Made by a program: the position numbers and the translations under genes
Notes under the pieces: generated by a model
Database searches by the model: none
Told to the model about the DNA's origin: nothing
What the model saw: the letters and a program-made list of their open reading frames with translations, nothing else
Source of the DNA: Bimastos eiseni
Taxonomy: Eukaryota; Annelida; Clitellata; Crassiclitellata; Lumbricidae
Reading direction: 5' to 3'
DNA length: 64,000 bases
NCBI GenBank assembly: GCA_959347315.1
Contig: OY365810.1
Span: 20,916,835 to 20,980,834, forward strand
In this document: positions 35,250 to 47,640 of the stretch, in pieces
Numbering within the stretch: the first letter of the stretch is position 1
Layout of the letters: the number at the start of each line of letters is the position of its first letter

Positions 35250-35400
35250 AATATTTTTATGGAATCGGCGAGAGCAGAGGCGGCGATTCCGGGGTCGAGG
35301 GGGACACGTCCCCCCACTTGTTATAAAGAGGGGACACGTTATACCTTAGTTCCCCCCACATTTTCTACCGCTCTCAATGAGTACCCCACCATCTGTCAGA
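35250..35400. mobile_element. Dispersed repeat fragment with gggggacacgtccccc palindrome
   Basis: The string gattccggggtcgaggggga leads into a 16-base palindrome centred near 35312, followed by gaggggacacg and ccccccacattttctacc. This pattern resembles dispersed repeat ends I have seen in other animal genomes; no full boundaries are visible. Confidence 0.35.
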
Positions 35401-35442
35401 CAAGATCGCCGCCTCTGGACGAGAGCAATGATTCGAAATGAA

Positions 35443-35446
35443 GACA

Positions 35447-35536
<90 letters not shown>

Positions 35537-35544
35537 GTGATGAC
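35443..35544. repeat. GAT microsatellite
   Basis: About 32 trinucleotide gat units with two ggt interruptions. The frame reads as poly-Asp; with no surrounding gene support I treat it as a simple repeat. Confidence 0.9.
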
Positions 35545-35619
35545 AGCGGTCAATACAAAAACAGTGACTCCAATGAGAACGAAACCGCAGAACTAAATAG
35601 ATTTCGAAGAATGCAATAA

Positions 35620-38600
35620 AAAATGTTTGACGGACGTTGAAGACGAGAGACAGAGACTGGTAGGGAATCCAGCGAATGAGGAGTTATTGGCGATTCTTGG
35701 CAATCAACTCATCGTTTTGACTTGACTATCAAGTTCGAAAGAGTTATGCTGTGCTATGATTAAAAGTCTTCTTTCCGTAGTTGTTCTTGAATGACGATCT
35801 TTATTTAATCATCCTTTGAGGTTTTTTCTCTTCAGTTTATCTCATGATCACATGACCTCAAAATTGTCTTTTAAATTCAACGACCGATTACATACCTACA
35901 CACAACCAATGGTCTTAGTGTACCTGTTTCGGTGATCTGTTTGCGGATTTCACATCATTAAGAAATGTGGCGTATAGGCCTACTCAAATCATCAGTGAAG
36001 CTTCCCAGTTTTTCAAAATTGTAGAACGTGGGTATTGGCAATTCACTCTCTGTCTACCAGATTATCAAGAACTGATGTAGACTACGTGGTAGTGTTGCAT
36101 TGTAATGCATTTTTAGATTTATATATCGCCTCTCACAGAATAACAGTTTCATGTCTAATGTCAGTTTAATAACGAATAATGCCACAGCAATAATTGGCAA
36201 CACAATGCGCCGTAAGTTGAAATCAGTTGCGTCGATAGTGTAGAGCGACGACTGTTGACAGCAGACACGGTGATGATGTCGACGAGTAGTCCCTCGCCAG
36301 TGGAAGATTGAGGAACGCCCGGATATTTCTAGTCACCGAACATCGCACATGTGCCCTCGAGCGCCAATTTAGAATATGGTGCCAAAATGAGAATTAAAAC
36401 TATTAATTTTTTTATTTTGATGCCGACTAAGTTAATAAGATTTAGTGTTGGCGCCCCCAAAACAGCCTCATTAGGCCTACAAAGTATGATTGCCAAGCAT
36501 GATTTTGACGCCCCCGGGCCGCACTGATCAGTGATCACCAAGGACCCTAAGGGCGACATAATACTCATGACAAAATTACATCTATAATGTTAGGTTTAGT
36601 CAGACGTCGTTTTCTTATAAAATCATATAGATCGATTCCACCTCAAGTGTAATTTTATCCTTCATGTACTAAAAGTGGCATATGTTTCAATATATTCACA
36701 ACATAATAATTCCCAACTTATAAGTTTGGAAAACACAATGGCAGAACTAAAGGGCTGCATCCTGCTTAACAGTAAAAAATATTATAGACTTCGTGGGCGA
36801 ATGCATGATGCTGCAACTGATAGCTGATAGCTAAGGAGTTCCAGAGATTTGTTCATATTATTTATTAGACCAGATGTACAAGCACCCTTTAGAGATAATC
36901 TAATAGTTCAGTTATCTTAGATTGTAACATTTTCTAGTCTTGTTCTCTCGGTGCTTATCAATGTCCAAACTAGCATCCGATGGAGAATCTTCGTTTGGGG
37001 GTGCAGTAGTGCAGTACGGCCTCATCTTCACCGACACATTGTCCAATCGAAATCCATAAATAGCCTCGTCCCTCGCTGTCTTCATATCACTTGTAGTACA
37101 AATGTCCTGACAGTGGACGTCCATCTGTGTCCCAAGAATGTGTTCCATGAATGACGTCACATAATTTAGGACACATTTTTTCCCGCTCTCTTCTTGTCTC
37201 ACGTCTTCACAAAAGTCATATCCCTCAAATATGACATAACAAAGCTCTGCAGCCCCCCCCCCAGAAAACTAAATACCCAGAATGTTAGGCATATATGCAT
37301 ATTTTCTTATATTTATCAAATAAAGCAATTATAACTCTAAAGATACATGAAACTATATCATATTAGAACGAGGAAAAATGGTGAAAGTATCATTATTTCA
37401 ATAATTATGCGTTCCACAAGATGAATAACTCTGGTAGATCATTGCAGTTGCAAAAACTAACTCGAATCAATCTCCATTCTTAAAAAACAAAAATGCTCCT
37501 TCGCAGAATAAAATTTATAGGTAGAGCTTGAAACTTTCATCCTGTGGAACTGATATTCCATTCAGATCCAGCTCTATTTCGTCTATCCAATCCACACTTT
37601 CTCCATTTCTTTGCTCGCGATTACAAGCATTAGTTCATGTTGCTGACCTGCATCAACTCTCTGACGTCTCTGTGGCGTAATGCATTTGAGCGGATTAATT
37701 GATTAATTGATTAATTAATTGATTCCTGCTAGTGTTTTATACTTGCTAAAACTCAAACTTGATACCGAGCGTAAAAGGCAAACATTCCAAAAATAAAGAA
37801 TGCAGTAATCATAATTCGTGTTGCTAAATTGTGATAGTCTAATATATAGGCCTACTGTTAATTAAGTGGAACTTGTCATATTGATCGAAATTTTTGAAAA
37901 GACTTAAAGTCACGCATTTTTATGTTTCATGTGATGATGTGACGTCACAGTTCTTAAACACATTCTCTTCGTCACAAATCGTCACAAATGTGTGACCTTT
38001 CCCTTAAGTGCGTGACATCATTTATGGACGGCCCATAGACGGACTAACGGCCTTCGAAGTCTGAACAACAGAGTAATACGCAATCAGTCGAGCGCCAAAT
38101 TGCACAGTGATGGTCATTATCACGTGTCATTACTGTGTTACGATCGCCGCCAAGTTTATTTTCACCTGTGCTCTTGCATTAATTGAAATTACAGGTGTTT
38201 ATAGCGGAAACAGACTTCAAAGCACATGAACTCAAAAATGGAACCAACAAGTTCTTTATTGAATTTAGTGCCTACCTTCCAGGTAATGGACCTACAGCTT
38301 AATTTATTTCTCTCACACTGTAAAACGGTCTCGTTTAGGGCTTACATATCGGGGAAAAAGTCCAAAGTGACTAGCAACGCTGTATCTTATATAGGAATCT
38401 TTTTAATTATATATTATAATATCTGCAAAGTTATCGAATTCTATTGTATTCTCAAGTAAATTTACATGCACACTTGTTAACTGATAAATTCTAGAGATCA
38501 GCGTCGCTGGTTATAATAGGAAATACCAATTACGTCATCACTCAAGAAGGCGAAAATCTAATGAATGGACTGAAGTCACAGTATAAAATAGAATGCCTAT

Positions 38601-41145
38601 TCTGATTCTCCATCCTGGATAGTTCTGTTCACTTGGATTGTGATAGATTTCCAAAATCGATTGTCTGCAGAATTGTCATTCTGCGTTCGCTCTCTAAACA
38701 TTAATTAGGCCTACTAGGCGTGAATTGGATGCTACCTTGGACTTGGTTACTTTACTCTCTGCCATTCTCTGTCTGAGACTGTGTCTGTATCTGTTTCATT
38801 CTTTGTACCCATCAATCGATTTATAATGTTAATAGTAACAGCTCACAATGAGACAAAATATTACAACATTACAATGTAATGTAATCAAACATTTATATAG
38901 CGTCTCTCTTCAAGATATCAAAATAGGAATTAATATACTCTTGTCAAACTTGCTTTTAGTCTTTTATTATTATTGGCAAATTCAAGCAGCACATCCTTAA
39001 ACAGCTCAAGTCACAACCACCCTGACGAATGCAATTGTGGCCAACATAATTTGCTCTGTTTGCGATGCCATTTTTGCAGGTCTACATTTCTCTCATCTAA
39101 TCTTCTAGTCAATTTTGTATTTCTACTGATCGACTGATCAGTGTTATATTTTGAGTCCTAGAATCGGTTTCATCTGCGAAAAGCCACACTAACAACCTAC
39201 ATTCCATGCGTATCTTAGCGTGAGGATGCGGGTTCGCATTTCGATGATGATATATTTGAGAGAATTTGATCTCGGTCATCTCACCTGATCAACTCAAGGA
39301 ATAATCATTAGCAGGATCTTGGTTGTAAACGGTCCTCCAAAAATCGTGTTGGCCCCTTACGTCTACGTTCACATTTATCTATGAAAGAAACGCGTTAAGT
39401 TTTGGATTTAGGTGCGTATGCATAACGGTCTTAAGTGTAGGCTGATATCCTTCCTATCTGAAGGAGCATTGCATCTTCGTTACGTTCATCTCTGGCCGTA
39501 GATTTCTTTGCTCTCATCTTTTTCGTAAGCGCTCGAAAATCACTCTCTTCGATATGAGTTTCGTGCTTTCAAATCTGGACCGTATCTGATGAGTCTATCT
39601 TGAAGCGAGAGCTAAAACTAATATATTATCATTTGTTTCCAAAATTTACCAGTGCTTGACAGAGCAAGTAGGTGTATTTACAACCTCAGCCTTTTGCCAG
39701 CAATGTGACGCAGGCTGAAATGGTCGCATTCGCCTCAGCGCTAGTGAATAAGTAAGCAGGTGCTCTGTGCGTGACTTTCAAGTGGCACCTTAAACGTTTA
39801 GAGATCACGATTACGATTCATCTTCCGGTCACAAATTCTACACGTCCCTGTAAATTACGCAGCGATTCCTACCAGGCGTTGGGTCGAAACTATGTCTCGA
39901 TTCAAGAGCTACAATGTCAATGTTTCGGACTAGTGTCCTAGCAAAAGACTATCCCAGTGAGTTATGGTTGGCGTCCAGCTGAAACGTAATCCTGCACCAA
40001 CCAAAGAATTCCTGCAGACCCAATGCAATTCGACTCTTTCAGATGAAACTACTTGACGTAACGTTATGGGACGTGATGTAATGTAACCCTGCGAAGCAAT
40101 GTTGACTATGTGAAGCTCTCAAACCAAGAACACTTAAGCCCAAATCAGTTAACAAGTCGGTTTGTAGAAAACCATGGATAACAGCTGCCCCTTACAAATC
40201 AAGCTGAACAAAAAAACAAATGTCATCTAGTTTTCATGTATAAACAACCCAACACCAACGGGGACAAGTATGCTGAATATTTATAAGAATAAATGCACTG
40301 GATAGATTTGGTCAAAGATAGACTCGATCTTATGACACTGTTCGCTTGAATAGATGTCAAACTCGCCTGTTTAATCAGCGATAGACTCGATCCTGCGTAC
40401 ACTAAAATAGTTTGGCTAAGAAAGCACTTTCGCTGAAGACGCGTAAAGAAATTTACTCGAGGATTTTTTTCTGTCAGCTTTGTATTGAAATTGCATCATG
40501 AAGGCTTTTTGCAAATCCTACCTAATGTGATTGCTAGAGCACTGTCATCATAATCAGTCAAAATTGACTTCTTGTAGAATCGCAGGCAAAAAGTAATTAT
40601 CCATTGGAAAGCCACGCTGAAATCCACGGATGAATCCTATGCATAGCAGCTCAGGAACAAAATTTAAAGGTAAACATCAAACCAGAGCCAATCTTAATTT
40701 TATCTATATAATGCCGCTGTTTCCATGAAACCAGATGATTAGCAACGTTTTATTTCTACGATGCTGCCACCCGATCGCTATCAAATCAAAATTAATCGCC
40801 TCAAACGCATTCGCGAACCCCAAACTACTACATTTATATAGCCAGTCGAAAGCCATTTCTATGCCTAGAATCAGTCTCGAGAAATAGTTTTAAGTCGGCA
40901 CAACGACTAATTCTCAATGAACCATTGAGTCATGCATTGTGATAAATTCATTCATTCATCGCGAGGATTTATGCATATAGCGCATCTTCAAGGTGACTAT
41001 TCAAAGGATCTCCCAACCCCAGCGCGGATAAATAAAGTTGCTTCTATCAGCCGGACTTGACTTTGAGCAGACCTACTCTGGTCATTGCAATTTTAATTTT
41101 AACAATATATTTCTAACGTGGCTTTGAGCCCAGGTCAAATTGAGT
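35620..41145. other. Long stretch with no gene recognised
   Basis: Only short frames. Noted items: the 25-bp repeat at 36322-36346, a poly(C) run near 37252, an attaattg-type run near 37700, and dispersed repeat ends with a tatatagcgc-like core at about 36118, 38895 and 40975. I found no exon-like frame with good splice sites. Confidence 0.45.
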
Positions 41146-41378
41146 AAATACAATACAATACAACTGTTATTTGATATCGCCCTTCTTACAGTTTAGTTCA
41201 GAAGTGCACACACGCCTCGACGGCGCAATTGCAGTTGTACTGCAGAGCAATTGTGTGCGAAAGACTTGCTCAAGGTCCTTGCACAGTGACGCCTCGGACG
41301 AGAGTCGAACCCGTTCCCTCAGCGCACACTGAGCGTTACGGGTCGACCGCTCTAACTAATCAGCCACCATGCCACACT
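41146..41378 (-). mobile_element. tRNA-derived SINE with CAATA tail
   Basis: On the minus strand the head reads ggtggctgattagttagagc (A box) and then gggttcgactc (B box, complement of 41302-41312), with tRNA spacing. The body follows, and the 3' end has agggcgatatc and a tattg repeat tail (complement of about 41146-41166). Head, body and tail are all present, so this is a nearly full copy. Confidence 0.8.
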
Positions 41379-42759
41379 AAAACGTCCTTCCTACTTGTTC
41401 CTAGGTGAGTGGACTGTTATATCCAGTCTATCTTAGTCTTAATTCACTGAACTTCCTGGATAGTTGTTATCTACTTAACCGCTGGTGGTGTGCTGCTGTG
41501 GAAGTCACCAGCATCGGTCGTTGTAGACGGTACATTTAACATTGTGGTAATTGCGGTTAAGTGCAGGTTAAGCCATGTGCGAATTGTTCTATTGTTGATT
41601 AGTTGTTAATTAGCAACTTCTGTCTCGTCGATGTCTGATCTCCAAGGCATCAACCGATGACTCACCAAAATCAAATGCATTGCAAGCCGTGTTTGCATTG
41701 TCTTCCAACAGACAGCAATTTCAATCATCAGCAGAGCATCGTTCACTGGCGATGGATTGAAGAATCAATCGATAACGTATACCACATGCATGTATGTCGA
41801 CGCTGTATAACTGTGTGCATATATTAGGCCATTAGCTGCACATTAGCCCAAGTACGTATGCAGCTGACATGTAGAGTTTGCACATGCATACATAATATGG
41901 GATCATTCAGTATTGCAAACAAAGTACTATACCGTGATAAAGGCTTTCTACTATTGACCTATAATCTCTATATTCATGATTGCTTACGTCACTGCCCTCA
42001 TTCGGTTTGACTAAGTGTTTGATACAGTTGACCTCGACGTACTCATTCACCGCCGCCTCGAGCACTTGCTTTGCCTGCCTTACATGTACCTCCTCCCCTC
42101 TGTTCACCTTCTGTCCCTCCTCTCACTCGGTTCACATCTTAACTGCATCAATAAATTAGCGTTGATTATTTGACTTAAGCGCCACTCTGTTTAATTGATC
42201 CCACATGATTATGTACTGGACTCGTGCCTATTTAGTTCACGTGCAAGTTCATACGGTTCATTACCTAATGGTAATTACGCTTCTGATTAGTAATTTCATG
42301 CTGACAATTTCCAACTATACCAAACAATCCCTGTCGTTTGACAGTTCCGTAGGCTTATTTACACGTCTAATCTTGCCATTCTTCTAACGCTACCATTTTG
42401 AACATTACTCATTCTTAGATGGCTGGTAAAAAATTTCTCGGATTGAATCCGTCTAAGACCCAATTACTTACCTATGCACAAAATATCGGTTCCGCAGATT
42501 GATTGACTTTGATTCACATCGATTTTGTTGAATGGATTGATTGTCAATCGATCGTTCTACATTTACTCACAGTTTGGTGATGAATATACCATTCAATTAC
42601 ACCATTTCCCGACAATGTTCAGTCGACTTACACAGAACTCAGTCTTACATGCGCCAAGCATGTCTTAATTTCACTGACAAATTCACTGGCGCCAGCCAAT
42701 TGCATTATTTAAAGGTTGATTTGCACATGACTCAAAATCTCTGGTTAGAGTGAGTACAA
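41379..42759. other. No gene recognised
   Basis: Short frames only. The part from 42541 may be an upstream part of the LINE fragment that follows, but no motif could be read. Confidence 0.4.
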
Positions 42760-43190
42760 GAAGGATCATTAAATACCAATATATCACACCCGTTGTTAAA
42801 GAAACAATCCAGTTTAAACTCAGTTTTCTTGTCCAAAATGCATTGAATTTAAATCTACACATTTTTTCCGCTACCCGCAAATATTTGAATCAGTCTACGG
42901 AATACTTCAGTCTTGGAGGGTTTCGCACGAGAACAATCAACTGGGCAAATCCTGCGTGGCGTTCTCGGTTGCTGGTCCAAAGATTTAGAATTCTATTCCT
43001 TCTTCTGTGCGTTGTGTTAATTCTTTATTGGCTTTCAGATCAAAAAAATGGCTTAGTTTACCCCGTTGACTGATTCTCCGATTCTCTGCATGCTAATTGA
43101 GATTTGACTATTCACCTCTTCAGTTGATTACGGCTCTCAAAACGACTTCGCCTGTGAAGGCGCTATATAAATCATTAGATTAGATCAACA
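42760..43190 (+). mobile_element. LINE 3' fragment
   Basis: The frame reads ITPVVKETIQFKLSFLVQNA, then FRTRTINWANPAWRSRLL, which is the region after the HWLP motif in CR1-type LINEs. The 3' end is aggcgctatataaat with an attag tail near 43173-43187. The 5' part is missing. Confidence 0.65.
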
Positions 43191-43519
43191 TACATTACAG
43201 AACACATGTAAATATGCATTGATGAGCACACACACCCGTAACGCATGTATATCCTACGTATTTCAACAGGGTATCCACCGTATCCTTCGTTCGTCCGCTT
43301 ACAGCAACCCTTCATTAATATAGACAGCCAACATAACAGACTAGCATTACGAAGAGAAACAGAGAAGCACAAAGACATGGAAACAGGTAGATAGACAGAC
43401 GTAGGGACTGATAGGGAAGTAGAAGAAAGAGGATGACGGAATCTGAGACATATCGATGATATGAAGTCTCGTTTCATCCGGCGCGCAATCGATGAATCCA
43501 ATGCTAAGAACGCCATCCA
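43191..43519. other. No gene recognised
   Basis: Short frames only between the LINE tail and the CTG-type repeat. Confidence 0.4.
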
Positions 43520-43690
43520 TGCAGCTGCTGCCCCTACTGCTGCCTCTGCTGCTGCCTCTGCTGCTGCCTCTGCTGCCTCTGCTGCTGCCTCTGCTGCTGC
43601 CTCTGCTGCTGCCTCTGCTGCCTCTGCTGCTGCCTCTGCTGCCTCTGCTGCTGCCTCTGCTGCCTCAGCTGCTGCCTCTGCTGCAGGTGC
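43520..43690. repeat. CTGCTGCCT trinucleotide-type repeat
   Basis: Units of ctgctgcctctg vary between 6 and 12 bases. The plus frame reads as Ala/Ser runs and the minus frame as Gln/Arg runs. No flanking gene was seen, so coding is not claimed. Confidence 0.9.
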
Positions 43691-43800
43691 TGCACTCGCA
43701 CAGACAATTCATCGACGTCAAGTGACATGTCTTCATTTGTTCTTCTTCACATCTGCAAGTTCATTGAGTGAGAGCGAGCGGGTTAACGAGTGAGCGAATG

Positions 43801-44000
43801 NNNNNNNNNNNNNNNNNNNNNNNNNNNNNNNNNNNNNNNNNNNNNNNNNNNNNNNNNNNNNNNNNNNNNNNNNNNNNNNNNNNNNNNNNNNNNNNNNNNN
43901 NNNNNNNNNNNNNNNNNNNNNNNNNNNNNNNNNNNNNNNNNNNNNNNNNNNNNNNNNNNNNNNNNNNNNNNNNNNNNNNNNNNNNNNNNNNNNNNNNNNN
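43801..44000. other. Assembly gap (200 N)
   Basis: A run of exactly 200 Ns beside a trinucleotide repeat. The round size suggests a placeholder, so true distance and order across it are unknown. Frames crossing it are not meaningful. Confidence 0.99.
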
Positions 44001-44287
44001 CTGAAACAGCATTTGCAGCAGCAGCAGCAACGTCATCGACAGCAGTAGAAATGGCATAGAGAGCAGTGGTGTTCACCGGAAATCATTGCTTCTCAGACTG
44101 GAATCATTTGGCGCCAACTATCAACCGATGCGTCAGTCGATGGCATCTATGTCCAGCGCAGTGGAATGATGGAATCAGGTGAAGGAAGACAGGAAAGGAA
44201 GACCGAATGACTTCATCGATGGATAAAAGAAAAGAAGCAGGATATGTGAACAAACGATTAAGGATAAACAACAGAAAACTGTTGAGC

Positions 44288-44402
44288 TTAGAAGGAGGGA
44301 GGGAGGGAGGGAGGGAGGGAGGGAGGAGGGAGGGAGGGAGGGAGGGAGGAGGGAGGGAGGGAGGAGGGAGGGAGGGAGGGAGGGAGGGAGGGAGGGAGGG
44401 AG
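44288..44402. repeat. GGGA microsatellite
   Basis: About 27 tetranucleotide units with several one-base slips. A pyrimidine ccttcctt-type tract follows at about 44470-44540, opposite in strand sense. Confidence 0.95.
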
Positions 44403-44559
44403 TGCCACAAGTCGGAGCAGTCGACGACAGCTTGGCAATGCGTAATGTAGATAATTGTTCATTTAGCCCTTTCTTCCCTCCCTTCCTTCCTTCCCTCCCT
44501 TCCTTCCTTCCTACTAGGCTCCCTTCCTGCCTCCTTCCCTCTATCTTTGCTTTGCTATT

Positions 44560-46324
44560 GTTGTCGCTGTATAATGGAATAGTAATCCTATAAAAATAAT
44601 TAGAAGTGAGCTAATCAGTTTGTCACCTTCTTGTTCTGTCGGTGCTTGGAGTCTGTTGTATTTAATCCTTGGTTCTCTCTGGCTGATCACAAAGTTTGTG
44701 ATGTCAATTAGGCCAACACTGTTACTGAGTATTTAAAGACAACAATAAGGTGAATAATGACAGTAAACAACAATCTTTCGTAGTATTAAGATGATGCAAA
44801 TGATGTTTTTAATAGAAGAAGTGGAGGAGATTCACAAAGTGCTTATCACAATTCTTAGAAAAGCACATTATGGCACTTAAATTATATCAAATTCTGTTGA
44901 GTGTCAATCTAGTAATCTGAATTTTCCAGTCGGGAGTTCGATGACAGTTGAATGGATGCTATAAATATACAGGAAATATACAGAAAGGTCGAATATAAAC
45001 CACACGCACATATTGTCTTCTGTCTGTGTCTCTTTGTCTCTTTGTCTCTTTGTCTATGCTTGCATGCGTGTTTGTGGGAATGCGTGTAATGTATATATGA
45101 TGTATTTATCAGAAGTTCATTTATGCATGAATGCATGAATGGATGTCTGAACTGGAGACACTAACGCTCAAATGGCGATGATGACCATTAAAGACAATAG
45201 CCAACAGGTCAGTCCGAGGTTAACGTTCATAATAATTAACGCTATTGATTTCGTACGTGGTCTTTGAGCGCTCTTGCACGCGTGAACTTCTATAAGACAA
45301 CTCAGCTCCTGCTCCGGTGAATTAGACGCCAGACTTGACCCAGAGATGGGCATTATTAGTTAAACTGCATGATATGTTTGTCAATATGGATTTCATCTAA
45401 ACGTGACTGATAAAATTTGTCAATGCGTTAGCTGGCGTCCAATTAGCATTGATAATTTTATTGCATCTTTTACACTTTCCCATTAATCTTGCACTCAACG
45501 CTATTTAAGAACGCTTAAAAATGTGGAGATTGTTTTGTCACCAATCGCCTGCGCGGCCATTGTTTTACGATTAAAAAAGTTAAAAATTGCTATTCAATTT
45601 TGAATCATAATAAAACAACAACAACCCGATCAGAATTAGAATTTCCTGTTTGTATAAGCGATTAACTAATTAGAATCAAATTGATTAGTTATCTATCTCT
45701 GACTTGACCTGGTTGGAAACCTCAGCAATTATCAAGCAACTTGAATTGCACGTTTCACCTGTTGAACAACTTTTCGTCTTCCAATCGATTATATTGGATG
45801 TGCAAATAGCGACAAAGTCGGTGGATATTCGCTAAATGACCAGTAATGTTTTGAAACTCTTAAGATATTGCACCATGCTAAACTATGACACTAAATGTTG
45901 TGCCAGCAAGCAGAGACACGCAGAAGTGTCATCTGGAAAAGACAACACAGGTTTCTTTCTCCTCTTTGGATAAGATCGTTTTTATTTCTAACTATTTTCT
46001 GCTATGTTTTACTCCATGCTGTCTAGGTACATGAAAAAGCGATTTGATACGGGAGAAAAATCTGAATGGCAGACCACCACAAGGATTGCGTTGTCTGAGG
46101 ACAACTAATCATTTCTGATCGGTTGTGACGTGGATTTAAGCCTTAAGTCGCGAGTATCAGCAACAGAAGCAACAGCAGCGGATGTCATAGAAGGATTATG
46201 TTGCTTGATGACAGATAGGACGCCAGATTGACAAGAACACGCCAATCAGTGGAGATAGGTAACTTAACATCGGCAATCTAAAATTTCAACTTCCGAACAT
46301 TTTTGAGAGGTTCAGCTGTTAAAA
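44560..46324. other. No gene recognised
   Basis: Short frames only. A tgtctcttt repeat lies near 45023-45052. No element ends recognised. Confidence 0.4.
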
Positions 46325-46437
46325 AGGAAGAACAATAGAAAGGAAGAATAATAGAAATGAAGAACAATAGAAAGGAAGAATAATAGAAATGAAGAACAAT
46401 AGAAAGGAAGAATAATAGAAAGGAAGAGCAATAGAAA
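46325..46437. repeat. 16-bp tandem repeat, about seven copies
   Basis: Units alternate between gaacaatagaaaggaa and gaataatagaaatgaa, so the effective period is 32 bases in the centre. Confidence 0.85.
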
Positions 46438-46529
46438 AAGCCTTCATCTTCCTCTGCACCAACAATAAAAAATATTTTTTCTAGCCACATTCAACCTCCT
46501 TCGTCTACTGAAACTCATTGTGACATGAA

Positions 46530-47455
46530 AATAGGGGAGACTGGGGCTGGTTGTAACAATTTACACATATAGATGTTTTATGACCAAACTTTTTCTCCAA
46601 TAACGGTTAACAATATCTCACTGCAATCCTTCAAAAATGCACTATGACTATGGAACGTTTCAGATTACAACCTGCCTCTGCTTGGAGTTAGTTTTAACAA
46701 GACACAGGGCACATTGTAACACCGCCTTCAACATTGGGGCACGTTGTAACACAGTGAACACCAAATAACTAATTAATATTCAATGTTAACTTTTCGGGTC
46801 TTTATATCGACAAAATCTTTAATTATAACAAATGGGCTAAATAACTGGCTTAATGAAAGGTTCAATGAAACTGGTAAAAAAATCACAAAGATATTTCGGC
46901 ACCCTAAATTAAAAGACAGTGAAGAGTAATGGTGTTTTGGCTTTAATAGACCTACTGTAGATGGTGTTGTCTGAAGCTGTTTATCAGTAAACAAAACTGA
47001 CATCGGTTGATGATGATCATCAGAAGAAGAATCAATTTAAAACAGCAATTAAATAACATTTAAGGCAGGATACAAGTCATACAAAAGTATTTAAACTATT
47101 GAGAATGGCGCTGGGGAAAATATTACAACTAGTCCCGGCCATATGTACCTAAGATGATTAAATAAAATGCTGACACATTATTATAGCTAACGAGATTTTG
47201 AGTTCGGTCACGTAATCTTAAGGAAACAAGATTTGAAATAACCTACTCTGTAAGTAAGAATATCGTGAGCCTTAAGCGTACACTGAGAAAAATAAAACCA
47301 TAAAGATTGGCGCTGGGGCTAGTTGTAACAGCGTTACAACCAGCCTCGAGAAAATGTTACAACTAGCCCCGGCCATGTACCTAAGATGATTAAATAAAAT
47401 GCTAACACACTATTATTGCTAACGAGATCTTGTGTTCGGTCACGTAATCTTTAAC
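46530..47455. repeat. GTTGTAAC-rich region with an internal duplication
   Basis: The words ggttgtaac, cattgtaacac, cgttgtaacac and their complement gttacaac recur. Two long direct copies, 47104-47220 and 47307-47450, share ggcgctgggg, attacaactag, cccggccat, gtacctaagatgattaaa and ttcggtcacgtaatct. The second has about 30 extra bases forming an inverted pair ggttgtaac/gttacaacc. Probably a mobile element or its decayed tandem copy. Confidence 0.65.
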
Positions 47456-47544
47456 TGTTGCAATGAAACTGAAAGATGCCTTCACGTTATTTATTGTGTT
47501 TTCTTTGGATAAAATAGGATTCATTCGTATAGTTGTAAGGAGGA

Positions 47545-47640
47545 GGTCATTAGCCATAGCCACTCTATGGAGCTTGACCTTGCTCCATAGAGTGGAGCTA
47601 ATGGCTATGGCTAATGATTATGGCTAATGATTATGGCTAT
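47545..47640. repeat. Inverted repeat with a 13-bp tandem tail
   Basis: Arms ccactctatggagc (47560-47573) and its complement (47582-47595) flank an 8-base loop. The stem extends loosely through attagccatag and ctatggctaat, and ggctaatgattat then repeats. Confidence 0.75.

Noticed and set aside
35377..35619. Aspartate-rich protein
   Set aside because: Caused by a GAT microsatellite with no domain or splice support around it.
43461..43793. Poly-alanine protein
   Set aside because: Follows a trinucleotide-type repeat and runs toward an assembly gap; no supporting exon.
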